NCBI GenBank assembly: GCA_013112545.1
Contig: JABFGJ010000002.1
Span: 1-64,000, forward strand
From: Bacteroidota bacterium
GTDB taxonomy: Bacteria; Bacteroidota; Bacteroidia; Flavobacteriales_E; Vicingaceae
Length of the DNA stretch: 64,000 nt
Direction of reading: 5' to 3'
The position numbers and the translations under genes are program-made. Shown one piece after another: positions 9,551 to 18,101 of the stretch. The notes beneath the pieces are model-generated. The model saw nothing but the letters and a program-made list of their open reading frames with translations, made no database searches and had not been told where the DNA came from. Numbering within the stretch: the first letter of the stretch is position 1; every line of letters begins with the position of its first letter.

Positions 9551-10621
9551 ATGAAAAAGTATAAAATAGGAGTAGTCGTTGCATTTTTATTAACAGGAGT
9601 AACGGTTTTTGCAGGAAATGAAGACAGAGCTGGAGAAGCAGGTGCTTCAGAATTGCTAATTAACCCTTGGGGAAGAAGTTCTGGCTGGGGTGGTGCAAAT
9701 ACCGCTAGTGTAACTGGTGTAGAAGCAATGAACTTAAATGTTGCTGGTTTAGCATATACCAACAACACAGAAATTAATTTTACCAATACAAGTTGGCTAG
9801 GTGGATCTGATATTAGTATAAATGCATTTGGTTTTGCCAAAAAAATGGGTGAATCAGGTGGTGTATTAGGTTTATCAATTATGTCAATGAGTTTTGGTGA
9901 ATTAGATATTACTACAGTTGAAAATCCTGATGGTGGTTTAGGAACTTTTAAGCCTAACTATCTAAACATTGGCGCTGCATATTCTAAAAACTTTTCCAAT
10001 ACAATTAGTGGTGGATTGGTTGTAAAACTTATAACTGAGTCTATCTCTAACGCTTCTGCAAGCGGTTTTGCTTTAGATGCAGGGGTAAATTATGTTACTG
10101 GAGACAATGATCGATTAAAATTTGGAATCGCTTTGAGAAATGTAGGCCCTACAGTAAATTATTCTGGAAATGGATTGTCAACTCGTATGAATGTTCAAAA
10201 CTCAGAAAAAGAATTGACAGTAAGTCAACGTTCTAATGATTTTGAGTTACCTTCTTTAGTAAATATTGGCTTGTCTTACGACTTTTATTTAATGGTTGAT
10301 TCTACCGAGTCTGAAACGCCTTCAGAGCATAGGTTAACAGCAGCAGCTAATTTTACATCTAACTCTTTTACAAGTGATCAGTTGAGAATTGGAGCAGAAT
10401 ATGCTTTTAGAGAAATGTTTATGCTTAGAGCAGGATATATTTTAGAAGACAATGTTTCCGATGAAGAATTAACCCGAACAACTTCTACTGGCCCTACTTT
10501 TGGTGCCACCATTGAAGTGCCATTTGGCAAGTCTGGAACTAAATTAGGAATTGATTACTCTTACAGAGTTACAAGAACATTTGGCGGTACAAATGCTGTC
10601 GGTCTTAAGCTAAGTTTCTAA
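9551..10621 (+). CDS. PorV/PorQ-family outer-membrane barrel
   Basis: A 356-aa protein from the ATG at 9551 (an in-frame TTG at 9548 is less likely). It has a signal peptide ending near TVFAGNEDRAG. The segment AGASELLINPWGRSSGWGGA then ATASVTGVEAMNLNVAGLAY-type sequence is the hallmark start of PorV/PorQ (FadL-like) proteins. Alternating hydrophobic strands run to a C-terminal LKLSF. PorV shuttles cargo from the T9SS translocon to the surface attachment complex, and paralogs accompany individual cargo genes. Its place 11 bp after a T9SS cargo gene suggests a dedicated shuttle or a structural partner. A clear terminator follows at 10648. Confidence 0.8.
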   Translation: MKKYKIGVVVAFLLTGVTVFAGNEDRAGEAGASELLINPWGRSSGWGGANTASVTGVEAMNLNVAGLAYTNNTEINFTNTSWLGGSDISINAFGFAKKMGESGGVLGLSIMSMSFGELDITTVENPDGGLGTFKPNYLNIGAAYSKNFSNTISGGLVVKLITESISNASASGFALDAGVNYVTGDNDRLKFGIALRNVGPTVNYSGNGLSTRMNVQNSEKELTVSQRSNDFELPSLVNIGLSYDFYLMVDSTESETPSEHRLTAAANFTSNSFTSDQLRIGAEYAFREMFMLRAGYILEDNVSDEELTRTTSTGPTFGATIEVPFGKSGTKLGIDYSYRVTRTFGGTNAVGLKLSF

Positions 10622-10647
10622 AACAAATAAATTTACATAATTTTGTA

Positions 10648-10679
10648 AAAGAGAATCTCAGAGATGGGATTCTCTTTTT
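10648..10679 (+). terminator. Rho-independent terminator
   Basis: The inverted repeat GAGAATC (10651-10657) / GATTCTC (10668-10674) is extended by three A-T pairs into a T tract at 10675-10679. It closes the receptor/cargo/PorV transcription unit 27 bp after its last stop codon. Confidence 0.85.
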
Positions 10680-10701
10680 GAATTTATAGAAGGATATAGA
10701 T

Positions 10702-11175
10702 ATGTCAAAGATTAGTTATTTCACAGAAGAGGGTTTTCAAAAAATAATTGGTGAATTAAAACACCTTAAAACGGTTGAAAGACCTTCAATCTCTGCTCAA
10801 ATTGCTGAAGCTAGAGATAAAGGAGATTTGTCTGAAAATGCTGAATACGATGCAGCAAAAGAAGCACAAGGTTTATTAGAAATGAAAATTTCTAAATTAG
10901 AAACATTAGTGGCAAATGCACGCGTTGTTGACGAGTCAGAATTGGATAATTCAAAAGTTTTAATTTTATCGAAGGTTACAATTAAAAATATAGCCAATTC
11001 ATCTGAAATGGAATATACGATAGTTTCTGAGAAAGAGGCTAATATGAAAGAAAAGAAAATATCGATTAATTCTCCAATTGCCAAAGGTTTGTTGGGTAAG
11101 AAAGTAGGTGACGTTGCAGAGGTTCAAGTGCCTTCAGGCATCATGAAATTCGAGATTGTAAACATTAGCAGATAA
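10702..11175 (+). CDS. greA: Transcription elongation factor GreA
   Basis: A 157-aa protein of normal GreA length. The N-terminal coiled coil carries the acidic tip GDLSENAEYDAAKEAQ (about residues 40-55), whose Asp and Glu coordinate the Mg ion used to stimulate RNA cleavage in backtracked RNA polymerase. The C-terminal FKBP-like domain includes ISINSPIAKGLLGKKVGDV. The stop codon overlaps the start of the HIT gene by one base (TAATG), so the two are translationally coupled. Confidence 0.97.
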   Translation: MSKISYFTEEGFQKIIGELKHLKTVERPSISAQIAEARDKGDLSENAEYDAAKEAQGLLEMKISKLETLVANARVVDESELDNSKVLILSKVTIKNIANSSEMEYTIVSEKEANMKEKKISINSPIAKGLLGKKVGDVAEVQVPSGIMKFEIVNISR

Positions 11176-11561
11176 TGGGAACTATTTTTTCAAAGATAAT
11201 TGCAGGTGAATTACCTTGTCATAAAATTGATGAGAATGAGCATTTTTTAGCTTTTCTTGATATCAGTCCACTTGCAAAAGGACATACGCTTGTGATACCT
11301 AAAAAAGAAACAGATTACATTTTTGATATAGCTGATCAGGAATATGCAGATCTTTGGGTTTTCGCCAAAAAAGTTGCTAAAAAGATTAAAGCCAACATAG
11401 AGTGTACTCGAATTGGAGTTGCTGTAATTGGTTTAGAAGTAGCTCATGCACATATTCATTTAGTGCCAATTAATCGTGTTTCGGATATTGACTTTTCAAG
11501 AGAAAAGCTCCAATTGACAAATGATGATTTAGCCGAAATTGCTAAAAGAATAAACGCCTAA
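11175..11561 (+). CDS. HIT-family nucleotide-binding protein
   Basis: A 128-aa protein with the histidine triad H91-A-H93-I-H95 followed by LVPIN. The N-terminal FSKIIAGELPCHKIDENEHF is typical of the Hint/HinT branch. These enzymes hydrolyse AMP-lysine-type phosphoramidates or dinucleoside polyphosphates; the physiological substrate is usually unclear. It overlaps greA by one base. The stop codon at 11561 abuts the 3' end of the convergent ruvC gene with no spacer. Confidence 0.92.
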   Translation: MGTIFSKIIAGELPCHKIDENEHFLAFLDISPLAKGHTLVIPKKETDYIFDIADQEYADLWVFAKKVAKKIKANIECTRIGVAVIGLEVAHAHIHLVPINRVSDIDFSREKLQLTNDDLAEIAKRINA

Positions 11562-12128
11562 CTATACCTTTCTATCGGGATTGTTTTTGAGAAATGAGTC
11601 CCAACCAGAATAAGATTTCTGACCTTTAATCGCACTTCCTTGAAAATGATGGCAAACAGCTACTGCTAGACCATCAGTTGCATCATGATACTTTGGCGTA
11701 TCTTCAAAATGAACTATTGCTTTTAGCATTGCACCCACTTGTTCTTTTGAAGCAGCTCCTTTGCCAGTAATTGCTTTTTTAATTTTTTTGGGAAGATATT
11801 CACAAACTGGAACTTCTCGAACTAATGCTGCTGCCATCGAAACTCCTTGAGCTCTACCAAGCTTTAACATGGATTGTACATTTTTCCCATAAAAGGGAGC
11901 TTCTATTGCAAAATCATCCACTTTATATTCATCGATTAGAAATAAGGTTTTTTCAAAAATCTTTTTTAATCGAATAGAGTGGTCTCCAAGTTTAGTTAAA
12001 TGAATTGCACCCATCGCTATTAAAGAAATTTCTCGTTTCTTTACGGCAATTATGCCATAACCCATTATATTCGTACCAGGATCTATTCCTAATATGATTT
12101 TATCCGCTTGTGCTATTTTATTATCCAT
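11562..12128 (-). CDS. ruvC: Crossover junction endodeoxyribonuclease RuvC
   Basis: The 188-aa product from ATG 12128 cleaves Holliday junctions as part of RuvABC. Catalytic acids are visible: D16 in GIDPGT, E76 in IEAPFYGKN, and the pair in HDATDGLAVA near residues 149-152. The frame is open back to 12194, but the extra residues (a hydrophobic stretch ending LLIYIVLPYS) have no place in RuvC, so 12128 is preferred. It is exactly head-to-head with the flippase-like gene on the plus strand and abuts the HIT gene at its 3' end. No promoter fits between the two start codons, so its promoter must lie inside the neighbouring coding sequence. Confidence 0.95.
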   Translation of the reverse strand: MDNKIAQADKIILGIDPGTNIMGYGIIAVKKREISLIAMGAIHLTKLGDHSIRLKKIFEKTLFLIDEYKVDDFAIEAPFYGKNVQSMLKLGRAQGVSMAAALVREVPVCEYLPKKIKKAITGKGAASKEQVGAMLKAIVHFEDTPKYHDATDGLAVAVCHHFQGSAIKGQKSYSGWDSFLKNNPDRKV

Positions 12129-13087
12129 TGAATAAGGCAAAACTATATAAATTAATAAACAGTACGCTAAGTATTTTTTTCGCATTGCTTGCAATGTATT
12201 ATTTATATTACCTTGTTGAAAACAGAGGACTTGAATTTGGGTTTCTTAGTGACAAAATAATTTCTTCATGGGTTCTTTTGGTTTTTGCAATTTGCTTAAT
12301 GCCAATAAATTGGATATTGGAAACTATAAAATGGAGAAATTTAGTAATTGAAGTTCAGCGCATCGATTTTTTAGAAGCTATACAATCTGTTTTAGCAGGT
12401 ATTTTACTAAGCCTTTTGACTCCAAATAGAATTGGAGAGCTTGGAGGAAAGCTGATTTATATTAAAAAAGAGAATCGAACAACCGTATTGTACTTAAATA
12501 CCGTTAGTTCAATTTCACAATTGTTAATAACCTGTATTATCGGAATTTGGGCAGTTTTTGTAATTCGAGATTTCATACAATTTAAAATAATCTTCAATGA
12601 TTACTTATTATTTGGAGTTATCCTTATAACTACAATGCTTTTAATATTTACTTATTTTTTTTCCAATCGATTGTCAAAGATTGTATCTTACTTTTCCAAA
12701 AAGAAAACAAGTACTTTCATTAGAATAAATAGCAAACAAAGGCTCCAATTATTCAGCTATAGCATGTTAAGGTATCTTGTGTTTTGTATTCAATTTTTTA
12801 TACTCGTTCAAATATTTGAACCTAGTATTACTTTTAGTGAATCAAGTCTGTTAATCGCATTAATATTTTTCTTTACTGCTTTAATACCAACTGGTTGGAT
12901 TTCTGATTTGCCAGTGCGAACTTCCATTGCATTTTTTATCTTTGAATTGTTGGGCTATAATGGAACATACGGTTTGGCTTCATCTTTTTTACTTTGGCTT
13001 GTTAATTTGCTAATTCCAGCACTATTTAGTCTTTTTTTATTGCGAAAAGTTAATTGGATGGGCATTATAAAATCTAATAGAGAATGA
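12128..13087 (+). CDS. Polytopic membrane protein, lysylphosphatidylglycerol synthase TM/flippase-like
   Basis: About 319 aa from TTG 12128; GTG 12110 would add six residues and overlap ruvC. It contains roughly eight hydrophobic segments. The motif SVLAGILLSLLTPNRIGELG (about residues 95-115) is the conserved core of the lysylphosphatidylglycerol synthase TM / UPF0104 family, whose members flip or modify lipids or glycolipids. The soluble synthase domain of MprF is absent. It overlaps the next gene, a GT2 glycosyltransferase, by 4 bp (ATGA), so the two probably act together on a membrane glycolipid. That role is inference from adjacency. Confidence 0.75.
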   Translation: MNKAKLYKLINSTLSIFFALLAMYYLYYLVENRGLEFGFLSDKIISSWVLLVFAICLMPINWILETIKWRNLVIEVQRIDFLEAIQSVLAGILLSLLTPNRIGELGGKLIYIKKENRTTVLYLNTVSSISQLLITCIIGIWAVFVIRDFIQFKIIFNDYLLFGVILITTMLLIFTYFFSNRLSKIVSYFSKKKTSTFIRINSKQRLQLFSYSMLRYLVFCIQFFILVQIFEPSITFSESSLLIALIFFFTALIPTGWISDLPVRTSIAFFIFELLGYNGTYGLASSFLLWLVNLLIPALFSLFLLRKVNWMGIIKSNRE

Positions 13088-14190
13088 TTTTGCTCTTTGT
13101 GCTTATCGCTTTTTTTTATGGAGTCTTAATTGCATCTTTTATTTGGGGTAATCTTCGAATGAAAAGCCCACGTAGTCATTCAGCATTAACAACAAGTGTT
13201 TCAGTTGTTATTCCTTTTCGAAATGAAGAAGGGGTCATTGAGAAACTTGCTAAAGCGCTCTTAAACCAAGATTTTCCGAAATCACTTGTTGAGTTTGTTT
13301 TTGTAAACGATCATTCAACTGACGGGGGTAAAGAAAAGTTGATAGCTTGTTTAATGGATTCAAAATTAAAATATTCGATTTTAGAATTAACTGCAGAAAC
13401 TGGAAAAAAGGCAGCATTAAATAGGGGTATTCTTCAAGCAACAGGAGAATTAATCATAACAACAGATGCAGATTGCTGGATGAATCCACTATGGTTAAGC
13501 AGTATGGTTGCTCAATTCGAAACTAATAAAGCAGACTTTATAGTTGGGCCTGTTGTATTGGAATCAAATCATAGTTTAAAAGCTAATTTATTACAAACAG
13601 AATTTGCAGCTTTAATTGCTAGTACCTCAGGTGCAATAGGCATTAATAAAGCATTTATATGTAACGGAGCGAATTTGGCATTTAAAAAAGCACTTTATAT
13701 TGAGATAGAGCCATACCAATCGAATTCGAATCTTGCATCTGGAGATGATGTGTTTTTTCTCCATAAGGCAAAAGCTATGAATAAAAAAATTGTATTTGCA
13801 AACCACGAAGAAGCAATCGTCAAAACAGAAATGGAAACAAACTTCAATAAATTTATAAACCAACGTGTTCGATGGGCTGCGAAAAGTAAACAGTATAAAG
13901 ACAGCGATACAATTGCCTTTGGATTAATTATTTCATTCATGAACTTATGTGTTTTAACAAGCTTATTACTAACAGCTTTCAACAAACTAGCATTTTCATT
14001 TTTGATAGGTTTGCTAGTTTTTAAATTTATCCTTGACTATCTATTATTGCTGTCAGCTAAGTCCTGGATGAGCACAAAGAGTACCTTTAAAAATGCCTTG
14101 TTGTTATCTTTCATTTATCCAATATACGCTGTTGGAATTGCTTTATTATCTTTGGGTTTTAAACCCCAGTGGAAAGGCAGAAAAATTTAA
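13084..14190 (+). CDS. Membrane-anchored family 2 glycosyltransferase
   Basis: A 368-aa protein with an N-terminal hydrophobic helix, a GT-A domain and about three C-terminal TM helices. Visible motifs are VSVVIPFRNEEG (start of GT2), FVNDHSTDG, TTDADCW (the DxD-type metal site), the acceptor-side GDDVFF, and INQRVRWAAKS (the QxxRW motif of processive or membrane GT2 enzymes). It overlaps the preceding flippase-like gene by 4 bp. The sugar and acceptor cannot be told; hopanoid/carotenoid or polysaccharide glycosylation are options. Confidence 0.88.
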   Translation: MILLFVLIAFFYGVLIASFIWGNLRMKSPRSHSALTTSVSVVIPFRNEEGVIEKLAKALLNQDFPKSLVEFVFVNDHSTDGGKEKLIACLMDSKLKYSILELTAETGKKAALNRGILQATGELIITTDADCWMNPLWLSSMVAQFETNKADFIVGPVVLESNHSLKANLLQTEFAALIASTSGAIGINKAFICNGANLAFKKALYIEIEPYQSNSNLASGDDVFFLHKAKAMNKKIVFANHEEAIVKTEMETNFNKFINQRVRWAAKSKQYKDSDTIAFGLIISFMNLCVLTSLLLTAFNKLAFSFLIGLLVFKFILDYLLLLSAKSWMSTKSTFKNALLLSFIYPIYAVGIALLSLGFKPQWKGRKI

Positions 14191-14194
14191 CTGA

Positions 14195-15313
14195 TTGAGC
14201 AAAGCAAAGTCAAAAAATCTATCACCAAGTCAAATTGCTTGGAGAAAATTAATCTCAAATAAGCTAAGTTTATTTGGCTTAATTGTCATTATTAGTTTTT
14301 TATTGGTGGCGATTCTAGGTCCCACCATTCGTCCTGACACTAGTCCTAAAGCAAACAGTCAATATATAGAGTTAGCGAGAAAACCTCCTGGCTTTTCTGT
14401 AAAGATGCTGAAAGTAAAGAATACTTCTGAAGTTGGGTTTTTTAAGGCTTGGATTTATGGATTTGACCCACAATACAAAAGCATCCCAATTTTCTCTAAG
14501 CAAATTGTAGATGAAGTAATTCGAGCAGAAAAATATACAGGAAACACACCCAATGATGGAGAGGTGATTGAAATACCCATACATGACTTGTATGGATCAA
14601 CAATTGAAAAGTCAATATACAAGAAATACTTTTGGTTAGGAACAGACCGTTATGGGCGAGATATGCTTAGTCGATTAATGGCGGGCACATGGATATCTTT
14701 TACAGTTGGCTTTATTTCAATATTAATTTCATTGGTGATAGGCATTAGCTTAGGTGCAGCTGCAGGATTTTATCGAGGCAAATTTGATGACTTTGTGATG
14801 TGGTTTATCAATGTGGTTTGGTCTATACCTACACTATTATTGGTAATAGCAATTACACTTGCTTTAGGTAAAGGCTTTTGGCAAGTTTTTGTAGCAGTTG
14901 GTTTAACCATGTGGGTAGAGGTAGCTCGGGTGGTCCGAGGTCAGGTTATAGGAATTCGAGAAATGGAATACATAGAAGCTGGCAAAGCTCTGGGTTTTAA
15001 AGATTTTCGAATCATTTCTAAGCACATTATTCCAAATATAACTGGGCCAGTAATTGTGATTTCTGCTGCTAATTTTGCCGCAGCCATACTTATCGAAGCA
15101 GGTTTAAGTTTTTTAGGATTAGGCGCTCAACCACCTCAAGCTACATGGGGAAAAATGATTAGTGAACATAAAGGATATATCATAACTGGGGATGCTTATT
15201 TGGCAATTTTTCCAGGGATTGCGATATTTTTACTTGTATTATCATTTGTCTTATTGGGGAATGGACTTAGAGACGCTTTTGACACTGAGGGAGCTAAAAA
15301 CGTTAACATATAG
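14195..15313 (+). CDS. ABC transporter permease, DppC/OppC type (orphan)
   Basis: A 372-aa protein that appears to begin at TTG 14195, four bases after the GT2 stop. It has an N-terminal OppC_N helix (LSLFGLIVIISFLLVAILG), then an insertion of about 100 residues, then the BPD_transp_1 core. The EAA loop is recognisable (YIEAGKALGFKDFRIISKHIIPN), as is the C-terminal AGLSFLGLGAQPPQATWGKMI of peptide/nickel permeases. The partner DppB permease, ATPases and binding protein are not nearby, so it must pair with subunits encoded elsewhere. The long insertion between TM1 and TM2 is larger than in E. coli DppC. Confidence 0.9.
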   Translation: MSKAKSKNLSPSQIAWRKLISNKLSLFGLIVIISFLLVAILGPTIRPDTSPKANSQYIELARKPPGFSVKMLKVKNTSEVGFFKAWIYGFDPQYKSIPIFSKQIVDEVIRAEKYTGNTPNDGEVIEIPIHDLYGSTIEKSIYKKYFWLGTDRYGRDMLSRLMAGTWISFTVGFISILISLVIGISLGAAAGFYRGKFDDFVMWFINVVWSIPTLLLVIAITLALGKGFWQVFVAVGLTMWVEVARVVRGQVIGIREMEYIEAGKALGFKDFRIISKHIIPNITGPVIVISAANFAAAILIEAGLSFLGLGAQPPQATWGKMISEHKGYIITGDAYLAIFPGIAIFLLVLSFVLLGNGLRDAFDTEGAKNVNI

Positions 15314-15454
15314 AACGTAGAGTTTTACTATTCATACTTCAGTATTATTTTAATAATTACTTGGTATATATTGATTGACAAACCTTAGTGCAGATGCTTT
15401 AATTTTATTGACTTTGCGGCAAGTATTTTAATTCCAAAAAACGCTTTATTTCCT

Positions 15455-15462
15455 TAGCTTTG
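15455..15462 (+). promoter_or_regulatory. -7 box (TAGCTTTG) of M1 peptidase promoter
   Basis: An exact TAnnTTTG match lies 17 nt before the ATG at 15479, predicting a leader of about 10 nt. No clear -33 TTG is present at the usual distance. The downstream flank CTTTGCGGCAA at 15458 is repeated at 15412, so two tandem start regions are possible. The rest of the 165-bp intergenic region holds nothing else I recognise. Confidence 0.5.
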
Positions 15463-15478
15463 CGGCAAAATTTACAAA

Positions 15479-17398
15479 ATGATAAAACAGTTTATATTGG
15501 TGTCAATTGCAGCTTTAACTATGTCGGCATGCAATAATCCAAAGGAAATTAAAGAAGAGAATCAAAAAGAGGAATTGAGCATGAAAGAGGAAATGGAACT
15601 AAACTTAGTTTATTCAGACCATCATAGTTTTGCAAAGCCCGACGAAGCAGTTGTAAAACACTTAAATTGGGTGGCCACTGTTGATTTTGATAAAAAAATA
15701 ATCGCTGCTACTGCAAACTATGATATAGAAAACATTAGGGGAGTAAATGAAATACATTTAGATAGTAGAAATTTGAAAATTTCAAAAATTACTAGAAATG
15801 ATTTTGAGGGAGATTTGGAGTTTGAAAGCAAAGAGCATGGGGAAGATCTTGGTACCGAGTTGATTATTCCAATAACTGCAAAAACTACAGCAATTTCGAT
15901 TACATACGAAACAACAAAAGGAGCAGATGCATTACAATTTTTGAATCCTGTACAAACTGCTGGAAAAAAACATCCTTTCTTATTTACTCAATCGCAAGCA
16001 ATTTTAGCGAGAACTTGGCTGCCTTGTCAAGACAGCCCCGGAATTCGGTTTACTTATGAAGCTAAGGTAACCGTACCTCAAGGTATGTTAGCATTGATGA
16101 GTGCTTCAAATCCAACAGAAATTAACGAAACAGGAGTTTATAATTTTGTAATGGATCAGCCAGTTCCTTCATATTTAATGGCTTTGTCTGTAGGTAATAT
16201 AGCCTATCGGAAATTAGGTCCTATTACAGGAGTTTATGCTGAGCCAGAAGTAATTGAAGCTGCAGCATATGAATTTGCTGACATGCAACACATGGTTGAT
16301 ACTGCTGAAGCGCTTTACGGTAAATATCGTTGGGGAAAATATGACGTGATAGTACTTCCTCCTAGCTTTCCTTTTGGAGGAATGGAAAACCCTAGACTAA
16401 CTTTTGCAACACCGACAATTATCGCTGGAGATCGTTCATTAACAGCGCTTATCGCACATGAGTTAGCTCATTCTTGGTCAGGTAATTTGGTAACAAATGC
16501 TAGTTGGGAAGATATTTGGTTGAATGAAGGTTTCACAGTTTATTTTGAAAATAGAATTATGGAAGAAATCTTTGGAAAAGATTTTGCCAATATGTTGGCT
16601 CTATTGTCATATCAAGATTTACAAGATGAAATAGCTTGGTTAAATAGTGAAGGTAGAGAAGCAGACACTCGGTTAAGAGTTGATTTAGAAGGAAGAAATC
16701 CTGATGATGGATTAACAGGTATTCCTTATGATAAAGGGTTTTATTTCTTAAAATTAATTGAAGAAACTGTCGGTCGCGAAAAGTTTGATGCATTTTTGAA
16801 CGAGTATTTTCAAACCTTTGCCTTCAAGGTTATGACAACTGATGCATTCTTATTTTATTTAGATCAAAAACTTTTAAATGAAAATCCATCATGGGTTGAT
16901 GCAATTCGCCCTAAAGACTGGATTTTTGGAATGGGATTACCTGATAATTGCCCCATAATAAAATCTGATAAGTTTGAAAAAGTTGAAGCTCAGTTTACTT
17001 TGTGGAAAGAAGGTAAAAATGCAAGTGAACTGGAGGTGAAAGCATGGATGACTCCTGAGTGGATGCACTTTGTAAGAATGTTGCCAGATACCATGACTGA
17101 AAAACAAATGGCTGGATTAGATAAAGCATTTGGTTTTACTGAAATTGGAAACTCTGAAATTCAAGCCGCTTGGTTCGAAAAAGTAATACCAAACAATTAT
17201 AAGGTTGCTAATCAGGCAACTGAAGAGTTCTTAATACGTGTAGGTAGAAGAAAATTTTTAACTCCAATTTATAAAGCTATCGTCAAATCAAATGACGGCA
17301 TAGAAAGAGCAAATAAAATATATGCCAAAGCAAGGCCAAATTATCATGCTGTTTCAATCGCTACGCTTGATGACTTGCTTTCATGGAAAGCAGAATAA
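15479..17398 (+). CDS. M1-family zinc aminopeptidase lipoprotein (leukotriene A4 hydrolase-like)
   Basis: A 639-aa protein with a lipobox ending at Cys18 (TMSAC), then a charged linker. The exopeptidase motif GGMENP lies near residue 300. The zinc site HELAHSW is near residues 326-332, with the third ligand Glu in WLNEGFTVYFE. The C-terminal helical domain is of the LTA4-hydrolase type (KDWIFGMGLPDN), which separates it from the longer ERAP/PepN branch. It is probably exposed in the periplasm or on the outer membrane, trimming N-terminal residues from peptides. trmB follows 7 bp downstream, so both may be on one transcript. Confidence 0.93.
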   Translation: MIKQFILVSIAALTMSACNNPKEIKEENQKEELSMKEEMELNLVYSDHHSFAKPDEAVVKHLNWVATVDFDKKIIAATANYDIENIRGVNEIHLDSRNLKISKITRNDFEGDLEFESKEHGEDLGTELIIPITAKTTAISITYETTKGADALQFLNPVQTAGKKHPFLFTQSQAILARTWLPCQDSPGIRFTYEAKVTVPQGMLALMSASNPTEINETGVYNFVMDQPVPSYLMALSVGNIAYRKLGPITGVYAEPEVIEAAAYEFADMQHMVDTAEALYGKYRWGKYDVIVLPPSFPFGGMENPRLTFATPTIIAGDRSLTALIAHELAHSWSGNLVTNASWEDIWLNEGFTVYFENRIMEEIFGKDFANMLALLSYQDLQDEIAWLNSEGREADTRLRVDLEGRNPDDGLTGIPYDKGFYFLKLIEETVGREKFDAFLNEYFQTFAFKVMTTDAFLFYLDQKLLNENPSWVDAIRPKDWIFGMGLPDNCPIIKSDKFEKVEAQFTLWKEGKNASELEVKAWMTPEWMHFVRMLPDTMTEKQMAGLDKAFGFTEIGNSEIQAAWFEKVIPNNYKVANQATEEFLIRVGRRKFLTPIYKAIVKSNDGIERANKIYAKARPNYHAVSIATLDDLLSWKAE

Positions 17399-17405
17399 AG
17401 AATAA

Positions 17406-18101
17406 ATGGCAGGGAAAAGAAAATTAGAACACTTTGCGGAAATGAGAACTTTTCCACATGTGTTTGAGCCTACTTTAGAGGAAGTTTTTAGACAACCTTA
17501 TAAGTTGATTGGAAACTGGAGAAAAACTGTTTTTAAGAACGACAATCCTATTGTATTAGAATTAGGATGTGGCAAAGGAGAATATGCTGTTGGTATGGCT
17601 AGAAAATTCCCCAATAAGAATTTTATCGGAATAGATATTAAGGGTGCTAGGATGTGGAGAGGAGCAAAAACTTCTTTAGAAGAAGGTTTGACGAATGTTG
17701 CATTTTTAAGAACACGAATTGAGTTTATAGATTCTTGCTTTGGAGCCGATGAAGTGGATGAAATATGGATTACATTTCCAGATCCACAAAAGAAAGATAG
17801 AAGAGAGAAAAAGAGACTGACAGGGCCATTGTTTATCAACAGGTATCGGCAGTTTTTAAAGAGAGAAGGCATTGTTCATTTGAAAACAGACAGCGATTTC
17901 TTTTATGAATACTCTTTAAACGAGGCCAAACTCAATGGCTATCCAATTTTGGAACAAACGAATAATTTGTATGCAGAGAAAATCGAGGATTTTGATATAG
18001 ATACGCAAGAGATTCTTTCTATAAAAACACATTACGAAGGTATCTTTACTGAAAAAGGTCACAAGATCCATTATCTAAAATTTAGGCTACATCATGACTA
18101 A
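17406..18101 (+). CDS. trmB: tRNA (guanine-N7-)-methyltransferase
   Basis: A 231-aa protein with the SAM-binding motif ELGCGKGEYAVGMA (about residues 50-63). The TrmB signature appears as ITFPDPQKKDRREKKRL, where PDPxxK and the basic stretch position G46 of tRNA. The C-terminal HLKTDSDFFYEYSL is also typical of the family. Its 3' end overlaps the alkyltransferase-like gene by 8 bp. Confidence 0.95.
   Translation: MAGKRKLEHFAEMRTFPHVFEPTLEEVFRQPYKLIGNWRKTVFKNDNPIVLELGCGKGEYAVGMARKFPNKNFIGIDIKGARMWRGAKTSLEEGLTNVAFLRTRIEFIDSCFGADEVDEIWITFPDPQKKDRREKKRLTGPLFINRYRQFLKREGIVHLKTDSDFFYEYSLNEAKLNGYPILEQTNNLYAEKIEDFDIDTQEILSIKTHYEGIFTEKGHKIHYLKFRLHHD

Noticed and set aside
9463-9840. Minus-strand open frame across the cargo/PorV junction
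   Set aside because: It crosses two well-supported plus-strand genes and its translation has no recognisable domain.
12131-12194. Upstream extension of ruvC with a hydrophobic stretch
   Set aside because: RuvC is a cytosolic nuclease and the family begins near the ATG at 12128; the extension is the reverse strand of the membrane-protein gene.
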